Shown here: positions 10,550-20,724 of the stretch, in pieces
Layout of the letters: each line of letters starts with the position of its first letter
Numbering within the stretch: position 1 is the first letter of the stretch
Assembly: GCA_902537235.1 (NCBI GenBank)
Contig: CACBAO010000002.1
Location: 99,854 to 163,853, forward strand
Origin: an uncultured Alphaproteobacteria bacterium
GTDB lineage: Bacteria; Pseudomonadota; Alphaproteobacteria; Rhodobacterales; Rhodobacteraceae
Length of the DNA: 64,000 nucleotides
Direction: 5' to 3'
The notes under the pieces: model-generated
Databases searched by the model: none
Told to the model about the DNA's origin: nothing
Seen by the model: only the letters and a program-made list of their open reading frames with translations
Program-made: the position numbers and the translations under genes

Positions 10550-10882
10550 ATGAAGCTTGCGCGTTATATTCTTAGTATTGTTTTTTTATCTATATTCATT
10601 TTATTTGCGATAGCAAATAATGATTTGGTGTTAATAAATTTTCCTAACATTCCAGGAGTAACCTCTGGAAAGAGTATATATCTGCCGATCTATTTGTTTG
10701 CCTCGTTGGCAATACTTGTTGGGCTAGCAATCGGTGTTTTAATTGAATATTTAAGAAATTTTAGGATACGAAAGACTTTTAATGAAAATAAAAAGAAGCT
10801 TTTTAATACTGAAAAGGAACTACAGAAAAGCAAAGAAAAGTTTTTAACAGAAGATGAAAAGATCTTTAACATGTTAGATTAA
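10550..10882 (+). CDS. lapA: LapA-domain (DUF1049) membrane protein
   Basis: Two TM helices, ANNDLVLINFP motif, short cytoplasmic coil; position between ihfB and trpF. Confidence 0.75.
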   Translation: MKLARYILSIVFLSIFILFAIANNDLVLINFPNIPGVTSGKSIYLPIYLFASLAILVGLAIGVLIEYLRNFRIRKTFNENKKKLFNTEKELQKSKEKFLTEDEKIFNMLD

Positions 10883-10885
10883 TTG

Positions 10886-11533
10886 ATGAAATATTTAATA
10901 AAAATCTGTGGTATCACATCTGAAAAAGATGTTAAGGCTGCTCAAGAGCTCGGCGCTAATTTCATTGGATTTGTTCTTGTTCAAAAATCAAAGAGATTTG
11001 TTGATTTAAAAAAATTAGGGGCACTTTCCACGATGATTAATAGATCTTCGAGATCCGTTGCTTTGCTGGCTGATCCTTCAGATGATTTTCTAGAAAAACT
11101 ACTGATGACTTGCAAAGTGGACTATATACAACTCCATGGAGAAGAGTCACCTAAGAGAGTTGATGAGATAGCGAGGCTAACTAAGACTCCTTTGATAAAA
11201 GCCGTTGGGGTTGAAAAGGAGCTTGACCTACTTAATGTTAGAAATTACGAGTCCTCAGTAGATTATATGTTACTTGACTCAAAAGCCAAAGAGAATGGGC
11301 ATCTAAAAGGAGGAAGAGGAATTAGTTTCAATTGGAATATTATTAAGGGATTTAATTTTAAAAAACCGTGGTTTTTAGCTGGAGGACTGAATGCAAATAA
11401 TGTTATAGATGCCATGAAGATAACAGGAGCTACAATGTTGGATGTTTCGACAGGGGTTGAAAATGAGCCGGGAAAAAAAAGTATTGAAAAAATGAAAAAA
11501 TTTATTGGAAGGGTTAATGGAGAATTTATTTAA
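10886..11533 (+). CDS. trpF: Phosphoribosylanthranilate isomerase
   Basis: [40 protein letters not shown]. Confidence 0.93.
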   Translation: MKYLIKICGITSEKDVKAAQELGANFIGFVLVQKSKRFVDLKKLGALSTMINRSSRSVALLADPSDDFLEKLLMTCKVDYIQLHGEESPKRVDEIARLTKTPLIKAVGVEKELDLLNVRNYESSVDYMLLDSKAKENGHLKGGRGISFNWNIIKGFNFKKPWFLAGGLNANNVIDAMKITGATMLDVSTGVENEPGKKSIEKMKKFIGRVNGEFI

Positions 11534-12755
11534 AGATACGGGATCAAATAGTTTTCGTAATGGGCCCGACGATAGGGGTCGCTTTGGGGATTACGGAGGT
11601 CGATTCGTTTCAGAGACACTTATGCCTTTGATTATTGAATTGGAAAGAAGTTATCAAGAGCTTAGGAAGGACGACAATTTTTGGGAAGAATATGAGGAAT
11701 TATTAAATAATTATGTTGGAAGACCTAGTCCAATGTATTTTGCGGAAAGACTAACGTCTTACTTGAATGGACCAAAGATATATTTTAAGCGTGATGAATT
11801 GAACCATACTGGTGCACATAAAATAAATAATGTCATTGGACAAATATTATTAGCCAAAAAAATGGGAAAAAAGAGAATTATTGCTGAGACAGGTGCTGGT
11901 CAGCATGGTGTGGCAACTGCAACAGTTTGTGCCAGATTTGGATTTGAGTGCATTGTTTTCATGGGCGAAACTGATGTGAAGAGGCAAGCTCCGAATGTTT
12001 TTAGGATGAAATTATTAGGAGCTGAGGTAAAGTCGGTTAACTCCGGTAGAGGAACACTTAAGGATGCAATGAATGAAGCTTTAAGAGATTGGGTTTCAAA
12101 TGTGGACAATACTTTCTATTGTATTGGAACTGTAGCCGGACCGCATCCCTATCCCAAAATGGTTAGAGATTTTCAATCCATTATTGGTAGAGAAGCTAGA
12201 CTTCAACTTAATAAAATGGAGGGAAGAAACCCAGATACCATTGTAGCCTGTATTGGAGGTGGGTCAAACGCTATCGGACTTTTTCATGAATTCTTAGATG
12301 ACAAAGATATTGATATAATTGGAGTTGAAGCTGGTGGAGAAGGCATAGATAATAGAATGAAGCACGCAGCATCATTAACTGGAGGATCTCCCGGAGTACT
12401 CCATGGAAACAAGACATATCTATTGCAGGACCCGGAGGGGCAAATAATTGAGGGTCATTCTATATCTGCAGGCCTTGACTATCCAGGTATTGGCCCTGAA
12501 CATGCATGGCTTAATGATCTTGGGCGAGTAAAATATGTTTCTGTAACTGACCACGAGGCTCTCGATGCGTTTAAGTTATGCTGTAAGTTAGAAGGAATTA
12601 TTCCTGCTTTAGAACCTAGTCATGCATTAGCGTACGTGATGAAGATCGCTCCTAAATTGTCTAAGGATCAACTCATTCTATTGAACATGTGCGGACGGGG
12701 AGATAAAGATATTTTCACTGTAGCAGACAGGTTAGATGTTTCTTTAAGCGACTAA
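11517..12755 (+). CDS. trpB: Tryptophan synthase beta chain
   Basis: [38 protein letters not shown] 11517 preferred to upstream TTG 11505. Confidence 0.97.
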   Translation: MENLFKDTGSNSFRNGPDDRGRFGDYGGRFVSETLMPLIIELERSYQELRKDDNFWEEYEELLNNYVGRPSPMYFAERLTSYLNGPKIYFKRDELNHTGAHKINNVIGQILLAKKMGKKRIIAETGAGQHGVATATVCARFGFECIVFMGETDVKRQAPNVFRMKLLGAEVKSVNSGRGTLKDAMNEALRDWVSNVDNTFYCIGTVAGPHPYPKMVRDFQSIIGREARLQLNKMEGRNPDTIVACIGGGSNAIGLFHEFLDDKDIDIIGVEAGGEGIDNRMKHAASLTGGSPGVLHGNKTYLLQDPEGQIIEGHSISAGLDYPGIGPEHAWLNDLGRVKYVSVTDHEALDAFKLCCKLEGIIPALEPSHALAYVMKIAPKLSKDQLILLNMCGRGDKDIFTVADRLDVSLSD

Positions 12756-13288
12756 ACTTGTTTTTTTTTTAATATATTTTCAAAATCTTCACAAAGGTTC
12801 TTTATTAAAGTTTTAGCACTGTCCATTTCTGTTTTGGTAAAATTTGACAACACAAAAGAAGAAACGTCTTCTTTTTTTTTAGGACGCCCTATGCCCATTC
12901 GTACTCTGTTAAAATTTTTGGTTCCCAAATGCTGAGATATAGACCTAACCCCCTTGTGCCCTGCATCACCACCACCTTGTTTTAGTTTCTTATTTCCGAA
13001 ATCTAAATCTATGTCGTCATAAATGACAAATATATCATCATCATTAACTTTGAAAAATTGCTTAAACTTTGCCACACAGCAACCAGATAGATTCATATAA
13101 GTCTGTGGTTTTACTAAAATTATTTTTTCAGAGCCAAAACGTTTTGAAGCGTATATGCCATCAAATTTACTTTTCCAATTATCAAATTTAAAGTGTGCAG
13201 ACAAACTATCTAATACCATAAACCCTAAATTGTGCCTGTTATTCAGATATTCTGAGCCAGGGTTTCCGAGACCAACAATTAATTTCAC
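12752..13288 (-). CDS. pth: Peptidyl-tRNA hydrolase
   Basis: [51 protein letters not shown]. Confidence 0.95.
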   Translation of the reverse strand: MKLIVGLGNPGSEYLNNRHNLGFMVLDSLSAHFKFDNWKSKFDGIYASKRFGSEKIILVKPQTYMNLSGCCVAKFKQFFKVNDDDIFVIYDDIDLDFGNKKLKQGGGDAGHKGVRSISQHLGTKNFNRVRMGIGRPKKKEDVSSFVLSNFTKTEMDSAKTLIKNLCEDFENILKKKQV

Positions 13289-13306
13289 TGCTTAGGTTTA
13301 TCCAAT

Positions 13307-13963
13307 TTACTCTGAAGTGGCTTCTTCTTTTACTTCTTCGCCTGCTTCCGTAGTTGGGTCATCAGTATCTGCACCCTCATTTTCACTTGACTTCAATCCA
13401 CTTGGAGCTTGAATATTCGCTATAACAAAATCTCTTCCTTTTATCGTAGTCTCAGTACCAGAGGGAAGATCGATGTTTGATATTGTAATCGTATCGCCAA
13501 CCTCAAAGTCTTGAATGTCAACTTCGAGCGCTGAAGGGATTTCCATAGCATTTACTAGCAACTCTACCTCAGGCCTCACAACAGTAAGTACGCCTCCTCT
13601 CTTAATTCCTTTACATATGTCCTGGTTAACAAAAACAACTGGAATAAATAATTTTATACGAGCTGTTTTTGACAAACGCATAAAATCGAGGTGAGTTGGA
13701 AGGTCTTTTACAATATGTTTCTGAATATCTCTACAGATTACTTGTATTGTTTTCCCCTCTACTGTCAAGTTTATTAGCGTTGACATAAACCTACCGGCAC
13801 TAAGCTTTTTCAATAGCTCGTTAAACTTAACGTTGATACGTAAAGGTTCCTCTGATCCACCATAAATTATGCCAGGAACAAGATTATTTCTCCTGGCATC
13901 TCTTGCAGCCCCTTTTCCAACGCCTTCTCTCAGAGTCGCTGATAAAGACAAATTATCTCCCAT
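13307..13963 (-). CDS. rplY: 50S ribosomal protein L25 (Ctc form)
   Basis: LREGVGKGAARDARRNNLVPGIIYGG; C-terminal TL5/Ctc-like domain and acidic tail; next to pth. Confidence 0.93.
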   Translation of the reverse strand: MGDNLSLSATLREGVGKGAARDARRNNLVPGIIYGGSEEPLRINVKFNELLKKLSAGRFMSTLINLTVEGKTIQVICRDIQKHIVKDLPTHLDFMRLSKTARIKLFIPVVFVNQDICKGIKRGGVLTVVRPEVELLVNAMEIPSALEVDIQDFEVGDTITISNIDLPSGTETTIKGRDFVIANIQAPSGLKSSENEGADTDDPTTEAGEEVKEEATSE

Positions 13964-13995
13964 GTCGATCTTCCTTAATAAAATTTATTAGAGAG

Positions 13996-14024
13996 TTAAT
14001 ATATTAGTTCGGTCTGAAGGTCAA
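13996..14024 (-). promoter_or_regulatory. Candidate sigma70-like promoter upstream of rplY
   Basis: On the minus strand TTGACC, 17 nt spacer, TATTAA, in the trpA-rplY gap. Confidence 0.35.
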
Positions 14025-14031
14025 AATTTTT

Positions 14032-14823
14032 TTAATTTAAGTGGACTGATTTTGATAGGCTACTTATAAAGTCAGAAACTTCGAGCTCCGACGCCCCCCT
14101 TTGAATCGTCTCTATAATCGCTGAACCAACTACAACCCCATCAGCTGCAAGTGAAATCATTTTTGCGTCCTCGGGAGTTTTTATCCCAAAACCAACACAA
14201 ATAGGTAATTCACTGTAACCTCTTATTCTTTCTACTTCACTGGCAACTATTTGCTTTACAGGAACTTTTGTGCCAGTAACGCCGGCTACAGATACATAAT
14301 AAAGAAAGCCACTTGAATTAGTCAAAAGAGTTTTTAGTCGATTGTTATCACTAGTGGGTGTAAGCAATCTAATGAAATGGAGGTTTTGATTCAAACAATA
14401 GATACACAATTCATGATCCTCTTCAGGAGGCAAATCAACAATTATAAGTCCATCGACTCCAAGAGCTTTGATTTTTTTTACGAAATTTTCGGAGCCCAAC
14501 CTATGTATAGGGTTGTAGTAACCCATTAAAATTATTGGGGTATCTTGATCATTCTTCCTAAAATCCTCAATCATTTGATACAAGTTTTCCATTTTAAACC
14601 CAGCCTCTAAAGCCTCATGGCCTGCATCTTGAATTATTTTCCCATCTGCCATTGGGTCGGTAAATGGCATACCTATCTCGATTATATCTGCACCTAGACT
14701 TGGTAATTTATTTAGAAGGTTTTTTGAGTAATTGAAATTTGGGAATCCTGCCATTATGAATGGTATAAAAGCTTTTTGAGCTTCAACGAACAATTGATTG
14801 AACTTTTTATTAAGCCTTGACAT
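14032..14823 (-). CDS. trpA: Tryptophan synthase alpha chain (ORF may extend to GTG at 14847)
   Basis: FIMAGFPNFNYSK, GADIIEIGMPFTDPMADG, GFGIKTPEDAK. Confidence 0.95.
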   Translation of the reverse strand: MSRLNKKFNQLFVEAQKAFIPFIMAGFPNFNYSKNLLNKLPSLGADIIEIGMPFTDPMADGKIIQDAGHEALEAGFKMENLYQMIEDFRKNDQDTPIILMGYYNPIHRLGSENFVKKIKALGVDGLIIVDLPPEEDHELCIYCLNQNLHFIRLLTPTSDNNRLKTLLTNSSGFLYYVSVAGVTGTKVPVKQIVASEVERIRGYSELPICVGFGIKTPEDAKMISLAADGVVVGSAIIETIQRGASELEVSDFISSLSKSVHLN

Positions 14824-14928
14824 GGTTGCTTTATTTAAATTTTTCACGAAACTTGTTCTTTTTAGACTACTTAATAAGATAAGTTAAGTTTTTTTTAAAA
14901 TAATTAACTATATAAGGATATAAATAAA

Positions 14929-16026
14929 ATGGGTTTTAAGACAGGAATAATTGGTCTACCTAACGTAGGAAAATCAACATTATTTAATGCTTTGACAAAA
15001 TCTAAAATTGCTCAAGCGGCGAATTTTCCGTTTTGTACAATAGACCCAAATATTGGTGAAGTTATGGTTCCGGATGAGAGACTTCAAAAGCTTTCAAAAA
15101 TTTCTTTGTCTAACGAAATAATACCAACAAAAATGGCATTTATAGATATTGCTGGTTTGGTTGAGGGCGCTTCAAAAGGCGAGGGTTTAGGAAATAAGTT
15201 TTTAGCCAATATAAGAGAGTGTGATGCGTTGGCACACGTTACGAGATGCTTCGAGGACGAAAATGTAACACATGTTAACAACATTATAGATCCCGTTGCT
15301 GATATAGAAATTATTAATACAGAGCTTCTATTGGCAGATTTAGACAGCGTAACTAAGCGAATAGACAACTTTAGGAAAAGAGGTGGAAAGAAAAATGATG
15401 AATTGCTTAGTCTTGCATTTCTAGAGAAAGCGCTAGATCTTTTAGAAAATGGGGTGCCACTTAGACAAGGTAGTTTCTTAGACGAGGAGGTAAAAATGTT
15501 GCACTTGTCTCAATTTTTGACTTCAAAACCTATTTTGTTTGTCTGTAATGTTGATGAAAACAGTATAAAAGAGGGAAATGGCTACTCAAAAAAAGTAGAG
15601 GCGTTGGCAAAGACCCTAGAGGTCCCAACTTTGAACATATCAGTTTCTATTGAACAGGAGCTTAGTGAAATATCTGATGAGAAAGAGCTAAAAGAATTTT
15701 TGTTTGAAATGGGAATGAGTTCCACAGGTTTGGAGAAATTGATACAGACCGGATACGATCTTTTGGGATTATGTACATATTTTACCTCTGGTCCCAAGGA
15801 AACCAGAGCGTGGACTATTTCTAATTCCACTTTAGCCCCAGAAGCTGCTGGGAAAATTCATACTGACTTTAAAAAAGGATTTATAAGAGCAGAAACAGTA
15901 AGTTTTTCGGATTTCTTATCAGCTGGTGGTTGGACGAAAGCTAAGGAATTAGGAAAGGTAAGAAGTGAGGGTAAAGATTACCAAGTTAAAGATGGTGATA
16001 TTATGAATTTTTTATTTAGTTCATAG
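14929..16026 (+). CDS. ychF: Ribosome-binding ATPase YchF
   Basis: GIIGLPNVGKSTLFNALTKSKIAQAANFPFCTIDPN; C-terminal TGS domain. Confidence 0.97.
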   Translation: MGFKTGIIGLPNVGKSTLFNALTKSKIAQAANFPFCTIDPNIGEVMVPDERLQKLSKISLSNEIIPTKMAFIDIAGLVEGASKGEGLGNKFLANIRECDALAHVTRCFEDENVTHVNNIIDPVADIEIINTELLLADLDSVTKRIDNFRKRGGKKNDELLSLAFLEKALDLLENGVPLRQGSFLDEEVKMLHLSQFLTSKPILFVCNVDENSIKEGNGYSKKVEALAKTLEVPTLNISVSIEQELSEISDEKELKEFLFEMGMSSTGLEKLIQTGYDLLGLCTYFTSGPKETRAWTISNSTLAPEAAGKIHTDFKKGFIRAETVSFSDFLSAGGWTKAKELGKVRSEGKDYQVKDGDIMNFLFSS

Positions 16027-16029
16027 GTT

Positions 16030-16779
16030 TTAGTAGTCTATTTTTGTAAGGTATAAGCCGTTAGACGGAGCGAGAGTGGCGCATTGACTTCTATCTTTAG
16101 ATAATAGTATTTCCTGTATCTTTTCTGGCGCCCACTTCCCACAGCCAACTTTTTCTAAGCACCCCACAATACTTCGAACCTGGTGATGTAAAAAAGATCT
16201 TGCTGAAAAATTTAGTTGATAAACAAGGCCATCTCTTATCTTTTCGGATTGAATATTAATTGTATCTATGGTTTTTAAGGGGCTAGATGCTTGACATATT
16301 GAGGACCGGAATGTTGAAAAATCATGATTTCCTATAAGGTAAGTTGCGGCAAATTCCATATTTGAAATATTTAAGGTGTGCCTAACATGCCAATACTGGT
16401 GTCTCTCAAAAGTTAAATCTGTCTTTCTAGAAAAAATCTTATATGTATAGTGCCGTCTTATTGCAGAAAAGCGTGCGTGAAATTCTTTATCAACAGTCTC
16501 AGCGCTTAATATGGAAATTGGATGTTTGCCAAGGTAATAATTTATTGCCTTTCGCACAGTCTTGCAGTCGTGTTTAGTTGCTAAGTCAACATGGGCAATC
16601 TGACAAATAGCATGTACACCGGCGTCCGTTCTACCTGCTCCAATAAAATTTTTACAATTTACATCAAATTTTTTTATGGCCTCAAATATTACTCCCTGCA
16701 CCGTTGTTACATTATTTTGCACCTGCCAGCCATGGAATGAAGAACCATCGTATTCTATAGTGAGAGCGTACCTATGCAT
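16030..16779 (-). CDS. truA: tRNA pseudouridine(38-40) synthase
   Basis: IEYDGSSFHGWQVQ, GAGRTDAGVHA, RSFLHHQVRSIVG. Confidence 0.95.
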   Translation of the reverse strand: MHRYALTIEYDGSSFHGWQVQNNVTTVQGVIFEAIKKFDVNCKNFIGAGRTDAGVHAICQIAHVDLATKHDCKTVRKAINYYLGKHPISILSAETVDKEFHARFSAIRRHYTYKIFSRKTDLTFERHQYWHVRHTLNISNMEFAATYLIGNHDFSTFRSSICQASSPLKTIDTINIQSEKIRDGLVYQLNFSARSFLHHQVRSIVGCLEKVGCGKWAPEKIQEILLSKDRSQCATLAPSNGLYLTKIDY

Positions 16780-16895
16780 ATATTAAGTCTATAAAATTGT
16801 TATATTGTAGAAAAACAAAACTTCTAAGAAAAATATTTAATTGTATATAAACTATTTTTCTACTAAATAACTATTAAAAAAATTCAAGTAACAAC

Positions 16896-19790
16896 ATGTC
16901 ATCAAACCATAAAGATTATAAAGAGACCTTACTCCTACCAAAGACAAATTTTCCAATGAGAGCCAACTTACCTGAAAGAGAGAAGGAGTGGCTAGACCGT
17001 TGGGAAAAATTAAATGTATACAAAAGACTAAGAAAGGACTCTAAAAATAGGAAGGATTTTGTTCTTCATGATGGCCCCCCATATGCAAACGGAAATCTGC
17101 ATATTGGCCATGCTCTAAACAAGATTCTGAAAGACTTTGTAGTAAGGAGTCAACAAGTTTTGGGTAATAACAGTATTTATGTTCCAGGCTGGGATTGTCA
17201 TGGATTACCCATTGAATGGAAAATTGAAGAGAATTACAGAGAAAGAGGAAAGTCTAAAGAAGACATTTCCATAAATACCCTTCGTAAAGACTGTAGAGAC
17301 TTCGCTAGTCATTGGATAAAGGTTCAAAAAGAAGAATTTAAAAGATTAGGTGTAACCGGTGATTGGGATAATCCATATTCAACTATGGACTACAATAGTG
17401 AGGCAGTAATCTCAGAAGAGTTTGTAAATCTGGTCATGAAGGGTGTTGTTTATAGGGGATCAAAACCTGTTATGTGGTCTCCGGTCGAGAAAACTGCCCT
17501 TGCCGAAGCAGAGATCGAGTATAGAGATCATCGCAGCACCACAATTTGGGTAAGGTTTCGCATAGTCTCCGGTGATTTACATGGCGCTGACGTTATAATT
17601 TGGACTACTACACCTTGGACCATACCATCAAATAAAGCAGTAGCTTTCAATAAAGCTATTAAATATGGGCTTTACGAGATAGAGGAAGTTCAAGATGAAA
17701 GCTGGGCTAAACCACAAAACATATTAATACTTGCTAACAAGCTTGCCGAAGAAACGATGGAAAAATCTAGGGTTACAAAGTATAAAAAAATACGAGAATT
17801 GAGTTCTAAAGATCTTAACGGTGTTATTTTAAGCCATCCATTTTCAGACCTTGAAGGATCTGAAAACTTTTGGAATTATTCAGTTCCTTTAGTCGAAGCA
17901 GACCACGTTACTGAAGAGGCTGGTACCGGTTTTGTACATATTGCGCCAAGCCATGGGGCAGAAGATTTTGAAGTTTTCCTTAAACGTGGATGGCTATCTC
18001 GTATGACGAATAATGTTGAGGATGATAGTAGCTTTGCCGCAACTATTCCATTTTTCAAGGGTCTGCAAATATTTAACAAAAAAGGAAAAGAAGGAGAAGC
18101 AAATACGGCGGTAATTCAAAAGTTAATAGAAGCGAATAAGCTGATTGCTAGAGGTATTTTGGAACACTCTTACCCCCATAGTTGGCGATCTAGAGCTCCT
18201 GTAATTTTTAGAAATACTCCTCAATGGTTTGTAAACATAGATAAGGATCTAAAAGATGGAAAAGATGAATTTGGTAAGACAATACGAGAAAGAGCTCTTC
18301 ATTCGATAGAAAAATTGGTACAGTGGGTTCCCAAAAGTGGTAGGAATAGGCTTCACAGCATGATATCGATGAGACCAGATTGGGTTTTATCTAGACAGAG
18401 GGCATGGGGTGTCCCGCTTACTTGCTTTATAAAAAAAGGTTTGAAACCTGATCATGAAGACTTCATTCTAAAGGATAAAAAACTCAATGAAAGACTGGTT
18501 AACATACTCAAAAAAGAAGGAGCAGATGCTTGGTTTCAAGAAGGAGCCAAGGAAAGGTTTTTAGAAGGATTATACCCTCCAGATGAGTACGAGCAAGTAA
18601 TGGATATTCTCGATGTCTGGTTTGACTCAGGATCGACACATGCCTATGTTCTACGAGATAGAGCAGATGGAAAATGGCCAGCTGATCTATATCTTGAAGG
18701 AACAGACCAACATAGAGGGTTTTTCCACTCCTCACTACTGCAATCGTGTGGAACTCAGGGGCAAGCTCCCTATTTAGGTGTTTTAACTCATGGGTTCATT
18801 CTAGATGAGAAGGGTTTTAAGATGTCTAAGTCCCTTGGTAATACAGTAAGCCCTCAACAGGTCATTAAGCAGTATGGGGCAGATATACTTAGACTATGGG
18901 TCGCGCAAAGTGACTATACAGTGGATTTAAGAATAGGAGATGAAATTCTTAAAGGTGTTACAGATAGCTATCGAAAACTGAGAAATACAGCAAGATTTTT
19001 ACTGGGAAATTTGGGTGCATATTCTGGTCATGATGATATTTCATATAGTGAACTACCTGATCTTGAAAAGTACATTCTCCATCGAGTTTGTGAAATCGAT
19101 AAAAAAATACAATCTTCTTATCAAGATTATTCTTTTCAATCAGTATTTCAAACTTATTTTCAATTCTGCACCCAAGATCTTTCTTCCTTCTATTTCGATA
19201 TTCGAAAGGATGTTTTATATTGCGATGCCGAGAATAGTTTAAAAAGAAGAGCTACACTCAAAGTTCTTGACATTTTGTTCTTCAGATTGACAACATGGTT
19301 TTCTCCAATTTTACCATTTACAATGGAAGAAGTATACTTAGAGAGATATCCTGAAGAAGAGAGTTCGGTACACTTACTCGACATTCCTAGAAATGAAAAG
19401 GACTGGTATAATCCTAAATATGTCGATCATTGGGATAAAATTCGGAACGTCAGACGAGTTGTCACCGGGGCTATAGAACTACTAAGGAGAGACAAGGTAA
19501 TAGGCTCAAGTTTAGAGGCCTTTCCAGTCGTCTACATAAAAGACAAAGAGCTCTTTGAAATAATAAACTCAGTAGACATGAGTGAAGTATGTATTACATC
19601 AGGTATAAATGTTGAGTTTTGCACAACTAGTATCGCAGACACCTGTTTTGTTCTTGATGACGTACCCGATGTTGGGGTGATTTGTAGGGCTGCTAAAGGG
19701 AAAAAGTGTCAACGATGCTGGATACTGAGCTTGCCACCGGATAACAGTGAGAGTGACTTGTGTGATCGTTGTGAACAAGTCGTGAATTGA
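16896..19790 (+). CDS. ileS: Isoleucyl-tRNA synthetase
   Basis: HDGPPYANGNLHIGHALNKILKD (HIGH), KMSKSLGN (KMSKS), C-terminal CQRCW...CDRCE zinc finger. Confidence 0.98.
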   Translation: MSSNHKDYKETLLLPKTNFPMRANLPEREKEWLDRWEKLNVYKRLRKDSKNRKDFVLHDGPPYANGNLHIGHALNKILKDFVVRSQQVLGNNSIYVPGWDCHGLPIEWKIEENYRERGKSKEDISINTLRKDCRDFASHWIKVQKEEFKRLGVTGDWDNPYSTMDYNSEAVISEEFVNLVMKGVVYRGSKPVMWSPVEKTALAEAEIEYRDHRSTTIWVRFRIVSGDLHGADVIIWTTTPWTIPSNKAVAFNKAIKYGLYEIEEVQDESWAKPQNILILANKLAEETMEKSRVTKYKKIRELSSKDLNGVILSHPFSDLEGSENFWNYSVPLVEADHVTEEAGTGFVHIAPSHGAEDFEVFLKRGWLSRMTNNVEDDSSFAATIPFFKGLQIFNKKGKEGEANTAVIQKLIEANKLIARGILEHSYPHSWRSRAPVIFRNTPQWFVNIDKDLKDGKDEFGKTIRERALHSIEKLVQWVPKSGRNRLHSMISMRPDWVLSRQRAWGVPLTCFIKKGLKPDHEDFILKDKKLNERLVNILKKEGADAWFQEGAKERFLEGLYPPDEYEQVMDILDVWFDSGSTHAYVLRDRADGKWPADLYLEGTDQHRGFFHSSLLQSCGTQGQAPYLGVLTHGFILDEKGFKMSKSLGNTVSPQQVIKQYGADILRLWVAQSDYTVDLRIGDEILKGVTDSYRKLRNTARFLLGNLGAYSGHDDISYSELPDLEKYILHRVCEIDKKIQSSYQDYSFQSVFQTYFQFCTQDLSSFYFDIRKDVLYCDAENSLKRRATLKVLDILFFRLTTWFSPILPFTMEEVYLERYPEEESSVHLLDIPRNEKDWYNPKYVDHWDKIRNVRRVVTGAIELLRRDKVIGSSLEAFPVVYIKDKELFEIINSVDMSEVCITSGINVEFCTTSIADTCFVLDDVPDVGVICRAAKGKKCQRCWILSLPPDNSESDLCDRCEQVVN

Positions 19791-19806
19791 AATTTTATAG
19801 GATTTA

Positions 19807-20724
19807 TTAACTCGCTCTCTCTCTAGGGTGAGTTGATTTATAAACTTGCAGTAACCTTTTTTGTTCTATTTGGGTATATATTTGTGTGCTACTCAACGCA
19901 GTGTGACCAAGGAGTTTTTGGATGCTTCGTAGGTCTGTGCCTTTATTTAACAAGTGGGTAGCGTAGGAGTGTCTCAAGGAGTGTGGCGTGGTGGATGAAG
20001 GAAGACCAATCGAGGTTCTTGCTTTTTCCAGAGCTTTCTGAAACGATCTTGGGGATATTTTTTGTCCTCTTGTACCCAAAAATACATATTCGCTACTAGA
20101 TATGGGGTAAGGACATTGTTCTTTATAATTCTCAATTGCTTGGCTAGTAATATTAAGTATCGGCACCATCCGCTCTTTTTCCCCCTTACCCTTAACCATG
20201 ATACTCGTACTTAATGGCAACTCATTTGTTTTCAAATTAATTGCCTCTGAAATTCTTAAACCGCAGGTATATAACAGTAAAAAGATGGCTTGGTTTCTGG
20301 ATATTATCCATCGCTGCTCTTTCTGGTTTTCAAAGGCACCAAATAACTTTTTTACATCATTTATCGTTATTGGCCTAGGAAGTGTTTTATTTCTTTTAGG
20401 AGATTCTAATCTTGAAATAGATGAGTTGGAAATATTATGGGAATTCTCTAGCCAGAAGAAAAAGTTTTTCAGGCTAGATATTTTTCTAGAAATTGATGCA
20501 GCATTTAAAGATTTATTTCGCAGGTTCAAAATCCATAATCTTATTTTTTGGGAACTTATTTCTAATAAATCAGTTTTTAAAATAACTTCTGAGTTCTGAA
20601 AGTTAAAACTAAGAAAATCTTTTAAGTCAAGTGAATATGCTTTAACGGAGTTCTCTGAAAGGTTTCTTAAATTTACGTTATACGATGCCCACTCTTCAAT
20701 TAAGTTATTTATCTTTATCTTCAT
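19807..20724 (-). CDS. xerC: XerC/XerD-type tyrosine recombinase
   Basis: TCGLRISEAINL, PHSLRHSYATHLLNKGTDLRSIQKLLGHTALSSTQIYT; adjacent to DUF484. Confidence 0.9.
   Translation of the reverse strand: MKIKINNLIEEWASYNVNLRNLSENSVKAYSLDLKDFLSFNFQNSEVILKTDLLEISSQKIRLWILNLRNKSLNAASISRKISSLKNFFFWLENSHNISNSSISRLESPKRNKTLPRPITINDVKKLFGAFENQKEQRWIISRNQAIFLLLYTCGLRISEAINLKTNELPLSTSIMVKGKGEKERMVPILNITSQAIENYKEQCPYPISSSEYVFLGTRGQKISPRSFQKALEKARTSIGLPSSTTPHSLRHSYATHLLNKGTDLRSIQKLLGHTALSSTQIYTQIEQKRLLQVYKSTHPRERAS

Noticed and set aside
16780-16895. T-box or other aminoacyl-tRNA-sensing leader upstream of ileS
   Set aside because: Leader is short and lacks T-box-like conserved sequence; T-boxes are not expected in this lineage.
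20198-20599. 133-aa plus-strand ORF
   Set aside because: Antisense to xerC coding sequence; no domain pattern.
19807-20724. Tyrosine recombinase as sign of an integrated element
   Set aside because: Sits in a housekeeping context (priA, fsa, DUF484) with no att repeats or cargo; fits XerC/XerD dimer-resolution recombinase.
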